Assembly: GCA_025928215.1 (NCBI GenBank)
Contig: JAICJW010000033.1
Location: forward strand, 1-17,059
Reading direction: 5' to 3'
DNA from: Chloroflexia bacterium
Lineage (GTDB): Bacteria; Chloroflexota; Chloroflexia; Thermomicrobiales; JALYUS01
Length of the DNA: 17,059 nucleotides
Shown: in pieces, positions 1 to 6,803 of the stretch
Numbering within the stretch: the first letter of the stretch is position 1
Layout: the number at the start of each line of letters is the position of its first letter
The notes under the pieces: model-generated
The model's input: only the letters and a program-made list of their open reading frames with translations
Database searches by the model: none
What the model was told of the DNA's origin: nothing
Made by a program: the position numbers and the translations under genes

Positions 1-600
1 AAAGACCACCGATGCGACGAGGCTCAACCCCCCGGCGACAAAGAATGTCCCCCGTTGCCCCACCGTATCGGCGAGGGTGCCGCCGAAGATCGGGCCGAGG
101 GCGCCAGCGATGAACTGTGTCGATTGCAGCGTGCCGATGGTCTGGGATAACCGCTCCTTCGGCACGGTGATGGAGAGGACGGCGAGGGCGAAGGAGTTGA
201 AGCCGGAGAAGACGCCGAGCAGGATGCGCAGGGCGAGCAGTTGCCAGATATTCGTCACCAGTCCCATCATCGTGATGAGAACCACGTAGGCAATCAGCGA
301 GCGCAGAACCATCGGCTTATTGCCGGTCCGTTCGGCGATGCGCACCCAGAAGGGGGTGAGGATACCGCCGAGGAGCGGGCTGACGCCGACGAGCAACCCG
401 GACCAGAGCGCGGCGCGGTTGGGGTCGTGGATGCCGAGCCGCTGCACATATTGCGGCAGGAACGGCATCACGAAGGTGAAACTGAGAAACGAGATGAGGA
501 CTGAGGCGTAAATTGCCCACTGGTTGCGCTGCCACGGCTCCCACGAATGAGGATTCCAGCGTGAAGCGCGGCGCGGATCGGCTTCGACGGTTGCAGACAC
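1..600 (-). CDS. MFS transporter, MdtG/multidrug-exporter-like, N-terminal half (runs off left edge)
   Basis: The reading frame is open to the window edge and gives exactly 200 codons, about half of a 12-helix major facilitator protein. A polar N-terminal tail (residues 1-25) is followed by about six hydrophobic helices, roughly at 28-50, 67-85, 102-118, 119-140, 160-178 and 184-200. The loop between helices 2 and 3 reads WVRIAERTGNKPMVLRS, which matches the MFS motif A pattern of charged residues and Gly. The start is the GTG at 600: an in-frame TAG lies upstream, no ATG is available, and a GGGAG ribosome site sits about 9 bases before it. Helix and loop wording resembles the MdtG-type drug exporters, but the substrate cannot be told from half a protein. 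It lies 80 bases downstream of the Uma2-family gene, same strand, and has a possible promoter of its own. Confidence 0.88.
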   Translation of the reverse strand, partial: MSATVEADPRRASRWNPHSWEPWQRNQWAIYASVLISFLSFTFVMPFLPQYVQRLGIHDPNRAALWSGLLVGVSPLLGGILTPFWVRIAERTGNKPMVLRSLIAYVVLITMMGLVTNIWQLLALRILLGVFSGFNSFALAVLSITVPKERLSQTIGTLQSTQFIAGALGPIFGGTLADTVGQRGTFFVAGGLSLVASVVF

Positions 601-641
601 AGTCGCAGGCTCCCTGCTCAGGTCAGTCGGTCGCTCTCCCT

Positions 642-650
642 ATCCTAGCA
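642..650 (-). promoter_or_regulatory. Possible extended -10 promoter for the MFS gene
   Basis: On the minus strand the gap between the Uma2 and MFS genes reads TGCTAGGAT, an extended -10 (TGn plus TAGGAT), about 40 bases before the GTG start. No recognisable -35 hexamer is present at 16-18 bases. It resembles the TGCTATACT boxes before mtaB and the AI-2E permease gene in this window. Confidence 0.3.
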
Positions 651-680
651 CAGCGAGCGGCAATGCAGCGCCGGACGGAA

Positions 681-1133
681 TCAGGCGAAGGCAGATCGGG
701 CGGCGATTTGGAAACCTGCCAAAACGCCACTGGTCACGACAGCATCTCCGGTCGCCTCGACACGGACGACGTACGTGTCACTTTCGCATTCAAATACCGA
801 GACCATTTCGCGCTCCGGATCAACGATCCAGTATTCGGGCACGCCGCATCGCGCATACACTGCCTTCTTCGCGTATCGGTCGTGCAACCCGGTACCGGGA
901 GAAAGCACTTCGATGCAGAGGTCGGGCGCACCCACAACAACGCCCAATTTATTGGCCTCCGCAAACTCTCTAAGGAGTTTGCCAAGCCGCCATACGGTGT
1001 CCTGATGCTGGAAATTCGGTGAGGGAGACCCGATCAACTCTCCTTCAATCACCTGATAGCGCTTCCCATCGTCAGGCAGCAGGCAGTATTCGTCGTAGGT
1101 CATCGGTAGTGGATCGGATCGTCGTAGTGCCAT
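681..1133 (-). CDS. Uma2-family (DUF820) PD-(D/E)XK protein, internally shortened
   Basis: Uma2/DUF820 proteins have a restriction-endonuclease-like fold and are abundant in Cyanobacteria and Chloroflexota; their physiological role is unsettled. Recognisable parts of this 150-residue product are the N-terminal MTYDEYCLLPDDGKRYQVIEG (residues 11-31, given here in part by its Glu30), the GAPDLCIEVLSPGTG strand (68-82, Glu75), and GVPEYWIVDPE (97-107). Full-length relatives are usually about 190 residues. Here the N-terminal helix runs through LGVVVGAP straight into the second motif block. The central segment, which normally carries the QPD aspartate, appears deleted at about residues 63-70, so the active site is probably incomplete. 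I chose ATG 1133 because GGAG lies 8 bases upstream; the earlier ATG at 1160 has no ribosome site. The gene follows purL by 51 bases on the same strand. Confidence 0.8.
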   Translation of the reverse strand: MALRRSDPLPMTYDEYCLLPDDGKRYQVIEGELIGSPSPNFQHQDTVWRLGKLLREFAEANKLGVVVGAPDLCIEVLSPGTGLHDRYAKKAVYARCGVPEYWIVDPEREMVSVFECESDTYVVRVEATGDAVVTSGVLAGFQIAARSAFA

Positions 1134-1184
1134 CACTGCCGCTCCAAGCAGTATCGCCATTCGAGAAGGAGAGTGTATCGCGTC

Positions 1185-3434
1185 TCATGCGAGGGCGTTT
1201 TCCCATGCCGTGCTCAGGTTGTGAAGCGGCACGTTCATGATGCCGCGCAGCGCGAACTGGCGTATCTCCGTCGTCCTGCCAACGATAGAGAGGGAAAGAT
1301 CGAGCGCCGCCGCATACTCCTCGATTCGCCCGATAGCCTCCGGCGCGACCGCAAGCAGAACGCGTGACGCCGCTTCGCCGAAGAGCAACGCATCGAGCCG
1401 ACCATCAACGGCGGTGGAGAGCGCACCCGGCAGGTCCACCTCGCAGCCGACCCCGCCAGCGATGCACGCTTCAGCGAGCGCGACGGCGAGGCCACCATCG
1501 GCGAGATCGTGGGCGGCGCGGACGTACCCCGCCCGAATCGCCCGGCGCACGCATGCCTGCACCGCCGCTTCTACCATGAGATCGAGCACGGGCGGTGCGC
1601 CCGCCTCGGTGCCACAGATCGTCGCGAGATAGAGCGACGCGCCCGTCGTTGCCATTGTGGGGCCGAGCAGGAGGAGCGTGGCGTCCGGCGGTAAGGCCAT
1701 GCCAACGCGCTGGTCAATGTCATCGAGTACGCCCGCCATGCCGACAATCGGGGTCGGCAGGATCGCTCCCGCGATACCGTCGTTGTAGAGGCTGACGTTG
1801 CCGCTGACGACCGGGACGGCGAGCGCCCGGCAGGCGTCCGCCAGGCCGCGCACCGCTTCGCGCACTTGGAAGTAGATTTCCGGTCGTTCCGGGGTCCCGA
1901 AGTTGAGGCAGTCCGTCACCGCGACGGGTTCCGCCCCGACACAGGCGAGGTTACGCGCCGCTTCGGCGACCGCATGCATCCCACCGAGGTAGGGATCGAG
2001 GCCGCAATAGCGCGCGTTGCAATCGGTCGTCAGCGCGACGCCACGCCGGGTGCCGCGCACGCGGAGCACCGCCGCATCGCCGACGCCGGGGCCAAGCACG
2101 GTGTTCGTGCCGATGGTGTGATCGTAGGTCTCCCAGACGGGACGCTTGGAGGCAATATCCGGGTGACTGAGGAGACGTGTGAGCGCGGCGACGACATCCA
2201 CCGGCGCGATGTCCGGCACCTGTCGGGGATCGAAGGCCCGTCGCTCAATGGTCTCCGCGCTTTCGATGGCGGATGGCGTGTAGGTTGGGCACCCTTCGGT
2301 GAGCAGATCGGTCGGCACATCCACAACGAGCGTGCTGCCGTCGCGGATACGGACACGGCCATCGTCAGTGACGACGCCGACGGCATCCGCGTGCAGTTCC
2401 CATCGCGCAAAGCGATCGCGGACGCGCCGCACTGCCTCCGGCTTGACGATTACGAGCATCCGTTCCTGGCTCTCGGAGAGCATCACTTCGTACGCCGTCA
2501 TGCCGCGCTCGCGCCGGGTGATGGCGCGCACGTCAATCTCGATGCCTGTGCCGGCGCGCCCGGCGCACTCAACCGCGCTACTCGTAATGCCCGCCGCGCC
2601 GAGATCCTGCATGCCGACGACATCATCGGTTTCGAGCAGTTCGAGGCATGCTTCCATCAGCAGTTTTTCGAGAAACGGATTGCCCACTTGCACGGCGGGC
2701 CGCCGCTCCATCGCCGCTTCGTCAAGGTCCCCAGAGGCGAACGTCGCGCCCTGGATACCGTCGCGCCCCGTCGCCGCGCCGACGAGTAGGAGGACGTTCC
2801 CCGGTTCGCCGGCGCTCGCCCGCGTTACCCGTTCGTGCGGCGCGATACCGACGCACATCGCGTTGACGAGTGGATTACCGCGATAGGAGGGGTGAACATT
2901 GATCTCACCGCCGACGGTCGGGATGCCGAGCGAGTTGCCGTAGCCGCCGATCCCCGCGACCACACCGCCGAACAAATAGCGATTGCGTGGCTCGTCGAGC
3001 GGGCCGAAGCGCAAGGCATCGAGGATGGCGATGGGGCGCGCGCCCATGGTGAAGATGTCCCGCACGATGCCACCGACGCCCGTCGCCGCGCCCTGATACG
3101 GCTCGACGGCGCTCGGGTGGTTGTGCGACTCCATCTTCAGGGCGAGGGCGAGACCATCGCCGATGTCCACGACGCCGGCATTCTCGCCCGGCCCTTGCAG
3201 GACGCGCGGCCCGGTCGTTGGGAACATCGTGAAAAGCGGGCGCGAGTGCTTATAGCCGCAATGCTCGCTCCAGAGCGCGCCAATCATGCCGAGTTCGACG
3301 CGTGTGGGATACCGGCCAAGCATCTCGACGGCCTGGGCATATTCCGCGCGGGAGAGGGCGACCTCGCGAAGGTCCGCGTCGGTCGCGGGGGTATCCGGTA
3401 CCGAGACCTGCATGCGGTCTGTCTCAGCCATCAT
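1185..3434 (-). CDS. purL: Phosphoribosylformylglycinamidine (FGAM) synthase subunit PurL, small type
   Basis: This is the synthetase subunit that converts FGAR to FGAM with ATP and ammonia, the fourth step of purine synthesis, in the cytoplasm. The 749-residue length matches the small PurL that needs separate PurQ and PurS, both encoded just upstream. Visible motifs are WSEHCGYKHS at residues 55-64 (catalytic His58) and the nucleotide/metal-binding stretch KMESHNHPSAVEPYQGAATG at about 100-119. A second half-domain contains the AHDLADGGLAVALAEA segment typical of the family. The reading frame stays open far upstream, but ATG 3434 (or the adjacent ATG 3431) is chosen. It starts the PurL homology and forms an ATGA overlap with the purQ stop, which indicates translational coupling. 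No truncation or frameshift was seen. Confidence 0.97.
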   Translation of the reverse strand: MMAETDRMQVSVPDTPATDADLREVALSRAEYAQAVEMLGRYPTRVELGMIGALWSEHCGYKHSRPLFTMFPTTGPRVLQGPGENAGVVDIGDGLALALKMESHNHPSAVEPYQGAATGVGGIVRDIFTMGARPIAILDALRFGPLDEPRNRYLFGGVVAGIGGYGNSLGIPTVGGEINVHPSYRGNPLVNAMCVGIAPHERVTRASAGEPGNVLLLVGAATGRDGIQGATFASGDLDEAAMERRPAVQVGNPFLEKLLMEACLELLETDDVVGMQDLGAAGITSSAVECAGRAGTGIEIDVRAITRRERGMTAYEVMLSESQERMLVIVKPEAVRRVRDRFARWELHADAVGVVTDDGRVRIRDGSTLVVDVPTDLLTEGCPTYTPSAIESAETIERRAFDPRQVPDIAPVDVVAALTRLLSHPDIASKRPVWETYDHTIGTNTVLGPGVGDAAVLRVRGTRRGVALTTDCNARYCGLDPYLGGMHAVAEAARNLACVGAEPVAVTDCLNFGTPERPEIYFQVREAVRGLADACRALAVPVVSGNVSLYNDGIAGAILPTPIVGMAGVLDDIDQRVGMALPPDATLLLLGPTMATTGASLYLATICGTEAGAPPVLDLMVEAAVQACVRRAIRAGYVRAAHDLADGGLAVALAEACIAGGVGCEVDLPGALSTAVDGRLDALLFGEAASRVLLAVAPEAIGRIEEYAAALDLSLSIVGRTTEIRQFALRGIMNVPLHNLSTAWENALA

Positions 3435-4129
3435 CGGGCCACGCCGCCGGCAACGAGCAGGCTGCGCAGCACCATCAGGCCGTCGTCGCCGCCGATCAGC
3501 GATTCCGCGCCGCGTTCCGGGTGCGGCATCAAGCCAACGACATTCCCGGCAGAGTTGCAGACACCGGCGATATGCGCGGTCGCGCCGTTCGGGTTGGCCT
3601 CGGCGGTGATGGCTCCGGTCGCCGTGCAGTACCGGAAGACAATCTGCCGGTCCGCCTCGATGCGGTGGAGCGTTTCCGTATCCACGACATACCGCCCTTC
3701 GCCGTGCGCGACGGGCAGGCGAAGGATGGCTCCCTGCGGAATGTCCGCCGTCCACGCGGTATCAGTCCGCTCGGTGCGGATATGCACCCAGTGGCAGCGG
3801 AACCGCAGCCCCGCGTTGCGCATCAGGACGCCGGGGAGCAATCCGGCCTCCGTCAGCACCTGAAAGCCATTGCAGATGCCGAGCACGGGCCTGCCCGCCG
3901 CCGCGAAATCCGCCACGGCGCTCATGACGGGCGCGAAGCGGGCAATCGCCCCAGCGCGGAGATAATCGCCGTACGAGAATCCCCCCGGCAGCACGACGGC
4001 ATCAAAGCGGCTGAGGTCGGTTTCGGTGTGCCAGACGCGCTCGGCGGGCGTGCCGAGGGCATCGCTGAATGCGTAGACAGCGTCCATATCGCCATTGCTA
4101 CCGGGGAAGGAGACGACCGCGCATTTCAT
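3431..4129 (-). CDS. purQ: FGAM synthase glutaminase subunit PurQ
   Basis: PurQ is the class I glutamine amidotransferase that hydrolyses glutamine and passes ammonia to PurL in the PurLQS complex. The 232-residue product starts MKCAVVSFPGSN, typical of the family. It has the nucleophile elbow GICNGFQ with Cys86, the VLPGGFSYGDYLRAGA segment (46-61), and the His203/Glu205 pair in MPHPERGAESL, so the Cys-His-Glu triad is complete. The open frame extends upstream to 4246, but that part is read through a repeat and the purS tail; ATG 4129 is where family homology begins. The stop TGA shares bases with the purL ATG. It is 46 bases downstream of purS, and that gap holds a hairpin repeat. Confidence 0.97.
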   Translation of the reverse strand: MKCAVVSFPGSNGDMDAVYAFSDALGTPAERVWHTETDLSRFDAVVLPGGFSYGDYLRAGAIARFAPVMSAVADFAAAGRPVLGICNGFQVLTEAGLLPGVLMRNAGLRFRCHWVHIRTERTDTAWTADIPQGAILRLPVAHGEGRYVVDTETLHRIEADRQIVFRYCTATGAITAEANPNGATAHIAGVCNSAGNVVGLMPHPERGAESLIGGDDGLMVLRSLLVAGGVAR

Positions 4130-4139
4130 GTTGCCTAAA

Positions 4140-4173
4140 CCCCCTGCCCCTCTTCCCCGCTGGGGAAGGGGAG
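4140..4173. repeat. Palindromic C/G-block repeat between purS and purQ
   Basis: The spacer between the purS stop and the purQ start is nearly all one hairpin. Arms CTTCCCC (4152-4158) and GGGGAAG (4162-4168) enclose a 3-base loop, and three more C-G pairs follow after a bulged T. Its sequence style (CCCCTGCCCCTCTTCCCC) matches the other palindromes at 4479-4530 and 9878-9949, so it is probably a decayed member of the same interspersed family. It could attenuate purQL relative to purS, but nothing shows that directly. Confidence 0.65.
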
Positions 4174-4175
4174 AT

Positions 4176-4475
4176 TCACCACGCTTCCGAATCGAGTTCA
4201 TCGCCGGTGTCGGTATCGCCGTAGGCTTCGTCCACGACGTAGGCATAATCCTCGATTACCGGGTTCGCGAGGAGTTTGTCGCACATCTCCTCGATCTTCG
4301 TTCGCGCTTCCAGTTCGTCGTGTGCGACGAGCACGAGTTCGATGTACTTGCCGACGCGGACATTCGAGACGCCGCCGTAGCCGAGTTGTTGGAGGCCGCT
4401 CTCGACGGCCAATCCCTGCGGGTCGTTGACGACGGGCTTCAGCATCACCGTCACACCCGCTTGCCATCGTGGCAT
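4176..4475 (-). CDS. purS: FGAM synthase subunit PurS
   Basis: PurS is the small structural subunit that bridges PurQ and PurL and supports ammonia channelling. The 99-residue product has the family pattern: a VTVMLKPVVNDPQG strand (8-21), the helix GLAVESGLQQLGYGGVSNV (21-39), the strand GKYIELVL (42-49), and the C-terminal helix EMCDKLLANPVIEDYAY (63-79). An acidic tail rich in Asp and Glu follows. The usual length is 80-90 residues. The start ATG 4475 lies inside an 8-bp direct repeat that flanks a palindromic element, 3 bases after the purC stop. No clean ribosome site has correct spacing; GAGG sits almost against the ATG, and AGGAG lies about 14 bases back inside the hairpin stem, so translation may depend on coupling to purC. 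Confidence 0.95.
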   Translation of the reverse strand: MPRWQAGVTVMLKPVVNDPQGLAVESGLQQLGYGGVSNVRVGKYIELVLVAHDELEARTKIEEMCDKLLANPVIEDYAYVVDEAYGDTDTGDELDSEAW

Positions 4476-4538
4476 ACCTCACCCCCCGGCCCCCTCTCCT
4501 TTGCTACCGAGCAAAGGAGAGGGGGAGTACGGCATACC
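4471..4538. repeat. Palindromic insertion element (4479-4530) flanked by 8-bp direct repeats
   Basis: A perfect 16-bp inverted repeat (4490-4505 and 4510-4525) with a 4-base loop ACCG forms the core. The left flank TCACCCCCC matches the edge of the palindrome at 9878-9949. The sequence GGCATACC occurs exactly at both outer edges (4471-4478 and 4531-4538), as a target-site duplication would. On the minus strand the element encodes the last residues of PurC and its stop codon, and the downstream copy of the 8-mer contains the purS ATG. The palindromic family is clear; the transposition-like origin is an inference from the direct repeats. Confidence 0.75.
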
Positions 4539-5435
4539 GCCCGTGTGCGGGAGCGGCGTGCCGGTCAATCGTTCGTACGCACGCAGATAGCGTGTCCGTG
4601 TCGCGTCCGCCACAGCAGGCGGCAGGGTGGGCGCGGGCGGCTGTTTGTTCCAGCCGGACGCCTCCAACCAGTCGCGGAGGGGCTGCTTGTCCATGCTCGC
4701 CTGTGGCCGTCCCGGTTCGTAGGTTTCCACGTCCCAGAAACGTGACGAATCGGGTGTCAGCAATTCGTCAATCAGCGCGAGGCGGCCATCGAGGTAGCCG
4801 AACTCGAACTTCGTGTCCGCGAGGATGATTCCACGCGCGGCAGCGTACGCACTCGCCTCGGCATAGAGCGCCAACGTCTTCCTTTCCAGTTCATGCGCGA
4901 GGTCGGTGCCGATTTCCGCCGCCAGCCGTGCGGGCGTGATGTTCTCGTCGTGCCCATCATCGTTCTTCAGCGCCGGTGTGAAGAGCGGGCGCGGTAACTG
5001 CGCGCTCTCGGTGAGGCCGGAAGGGAGGTCGTACCCCGCGACGCTGCCCGTCCGACGGTATTCTGCCCACCCCGAACCGGCGAGATAGCCGCGCGCGACA
5101 CACTCGATGTCAATGCGCTCGGCGCGCCGTCCGATCATCATCCGGCCATCCAGCATATCCCGCTGGGCAGCGAGCGTCGGGGGCAGGTCGGCGACATCGG
5201 CGGAGACGAGGTGGTTGGGAACGAGATCGCGCATCCGATTGAACCAGAAGAGCGAGAGGCCGGTAAGGACTCGTCCCTTATCCGGGATGCCATTCGGCAT
5301 CACGACATCGAAGGCGGAGATACGATCCGTCGTCACGAAGAGCAGCAGATCATCGGTGAGTCGGTACGTGTCGCGCACCTTGCCGCGCCGGAAGAGCGTC
5401 AGGCCGGGGAGGTCGGTGGTCAGAAGTGCATCCAT
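4479..5435 (-). CDS. purC: SAICAR synthetase (phosphoribosylaminoimidazole-succinocarboxamide synthase)
   Basis: PurC joins CAIR and aspartate with ATP to give SAICAR. The 318-residue product is of the longer SAICAR synthetase type. It shows the nucleotide-binding GKVRDTY (18-24), DRISAFD (37-43), the ECVARGYLAGSGW segment (111-123), TPALKNDDGHDENI (153-166), the LADTKFEFG motif (205-213) and DELLTPDSSRFW (223-234). Family members normally end just after the YERLTGTPL-like helix (287-295). The remaining tail of about 20 residues is largely encoded by the inserted palindromic element and is probably an add-on. Start ATG 5435 has AAGGAG 9 bases upstream, inside the last codons of purB, whose stop is 5 bases away. 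Confidence 0.96.
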   Translation of the reverse strand: MDALLTTDLPGLTLFRRGKVRDTYRLTDDLLLFVTTDRISAFDVVMPNGIPDKGRVLTGLSLFWFNRMRDLVPNHLVSADVADLPPTLAAQRDMLDGRMMIGRRAERIDIECVARGYLAGSGWAEYRRTGSVAGYDLPSGLTESAQLPRPLFTPALKNDDGHDENITPARLAAEIGTDLAHELERKTLALYAEASAYAAARGIILADTKFEFGYLDGRLALIDELLTPDSSRFWDVETYEPGRPQASMDKQPLRDWLEASGWNKQPPAPTLPPAVADATRTRYLRAYERLTGTPLPHTGGMPYSPSPLLGSKGEGAGG

Positions 5436-5440
5436 CGCTC

Positions 5441-6802
5441 TCACTCCTTGCCGATGCCGAGGCGGACGAACGCGGTCTCGATGTGCGCCAGATGGTAGCC
5501 GGGATCGAAGAGCGCCGCCAGTTCGTCCGGCGCGAGCAGTTCGGCGACCGTCGGATTCCGACCGAGGATACTTTGCAGCGGTTCGCCCGTCGCCCATGAT
5601 TCCATCGCGCCGCTCTGGACGATCTTGTAGGCATCCTGCCGCGCCATGCCGTGCTCGGTCAATGCGAGCAGGACGCGCTGCGAGGCGACGAGGCCATGGG
5701 TGGATTCGAGGTTCGCGCGCATCCGCTCCGGGAAGACGACGAGTTCATCCATGATCCGCGTGAAGAGGCGGAGCATGTAATCAGTGAGGGTGAACGACTC
5801 CGGGAAGATGATCCGCTCCGGCGCGCTGTTGGAGATGTCGCGCTCGTGCCAGAGCGGGACATTCTCCATCGCGGCGATGCTGTACGACCGGACGATGCGG
5901 GCGAGGCCGCTGATCCGCTCGGTCTTGTGCGGGTTTCGCTTGTGCGGCATCGCGCTCGACCCCTGCTGATCTACCGCCGCGCCGAGCGAGACGGGCAAAT
6001 TCGGATCGTCCTCGACCGGTGTTTTCGCGCCGCCACCGCCGAACGGTTCCTCGACTTCATGAACTTCCGTACGCTGAAGGTGGCGGATTTCGACGGCGAA
6101 CTTCTCCAGCGAGGTGGCGAGCAAGGCGAGGGCCATGATGACCTGCGCGTGCCGGTCACGCTGCAAAATCTGCGTGCTGACCGGGGCGGGCGAGAGGCCG
6201 AGCAGGGCGCAGGCGCGTTCCTCGATCTCCGGCGGCACATGCGCGTGCGTGCCGACCGCGCCGCTGATTTTGCCGTAAGCCATCTGGGCGCGGGCCGCCT
6301 CGATGCGCGTGCGGTGGCGGCGAATTTCATCCACCCACATCGCCAGCACGAAGCCGAAGGTGAGTGGCTCGGCGTGGACGCCGTGCGTCCGCCCGATCAT
6401 CAATGTCATCTTGTGCGTCACGGCCTGCTTTGTCACGGCATGCTCGAAGGCCGCCAGTTGATCGAGGATCAGGTCGAGTGCATCCACCGTCAGGAGCGAA
6501 AGAGTCGTATCCACGACATCCGAACTGGTCAGGCCCATGTGGACGTAGCGGGCAGCGTCGCCGATCGTCTCGCCCATCGCCCAGAGGAAGGCGGTTGTGT
6601 CGTGATCGGTGCGGCGCTCGATCTCGCGGACCCGTTCGGGATCGGCAGAGGCGGTGCGGATCGTCGCCATCGCCTCCGCCGGGATCGCGCCGCGCTCCGC
6701 CCACGCCGCGCAGACGGCGATCTCGACTCGCACCATCGTATCTATCCGGTGCCGCTCGCTCCAGATCTGCCCCATCGCCGGGTGCGTGTAGCGCCCTACC
6801 AT
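5441..6802 (-). CDS. purB: Adenylosuccinate lyase, with an extra segment before the signature loop
   Basis: PurB cleaves SAICAR to AICAR and adenylosuccinate to AMP, releasing fumarate each time. The 453-residue product has the family N-terminus MVGRYTHPAMGQIWSE, TSSDVVDT at 92-99, GRTHGVHAEP with the conserved His140 (137-146), and the fumarase-superfamily signature GSSAMPHKRNP at 281-291 with Ser282. In ordinary bacterial relatives the signature Ser lies near residue 261-263. Here a Gly-, Pro- and Asp-rich stretch at about 255-277 is inserted just before it. Start ATG 6802 has GGAGGT about 8 bases upstream and follows the mtaB stop by a single base. The longer open frame upstream only reads mtaB out of frame. 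Confidence 0.95.
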   Translation of the reverse strand: MVGRYTHPAMGQIWSERHRIDTMVRVEIAVCAAWAERGAIPAEAMATIRTASADPERVREIERRTDHDTTAFLWAMGETIGDAARYVHMGLTSSDVVDTTLSLLTVDALDLILDQLAAFEHAVTKQAVTHKMTLMIGRTHGVHAEPLTFGFVLAMWVDEIRRHRTRIEAARAQMAYGKISGAVGTHAHVPPEIEERACALLGLSPAPVSTQILQRDRHAQVIMALALLATSLEKFAVEIRHLQRTEVHEVEEPFGGGGAKTPVEDDPNLPVSLGAAVDQQGSSAMPHKRNPHKTERISGLARIVRSYSIAAMENVPLWHERDISNSAPERIIFPESFTLTDYMLRLFTRIMDELVVFPERMRANLESTHGLVASQRVLLALTEHGMARQDAYKIVQSGAMESWATGEPLQSILGRNPTVAELLAPDELAALFDPGYHLAHIETAFVRLGIGKE

Positions 6803-6803
6803 A

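Noticed and set aside
513..1022. 169-codon plus-strand frame over the MFS/Uma2 region
   Set aside because: It overlaps two recognised minus-strand genes and shows no protein family pattern.
3435..3755. 107-residue N-terminal extension of PurL
   Set aside because: The upstream part of the frame is an Arg-rich shadow of purQ; the ATGA overlap at 3434 and family homology fix the real start.
1866..3863. Plus-strand open frames of 307 and 342 codons opposite purL and purQ
   Set aside because: Antisense shadows of purL/purQ with no recognisable domains or ribosome sites.
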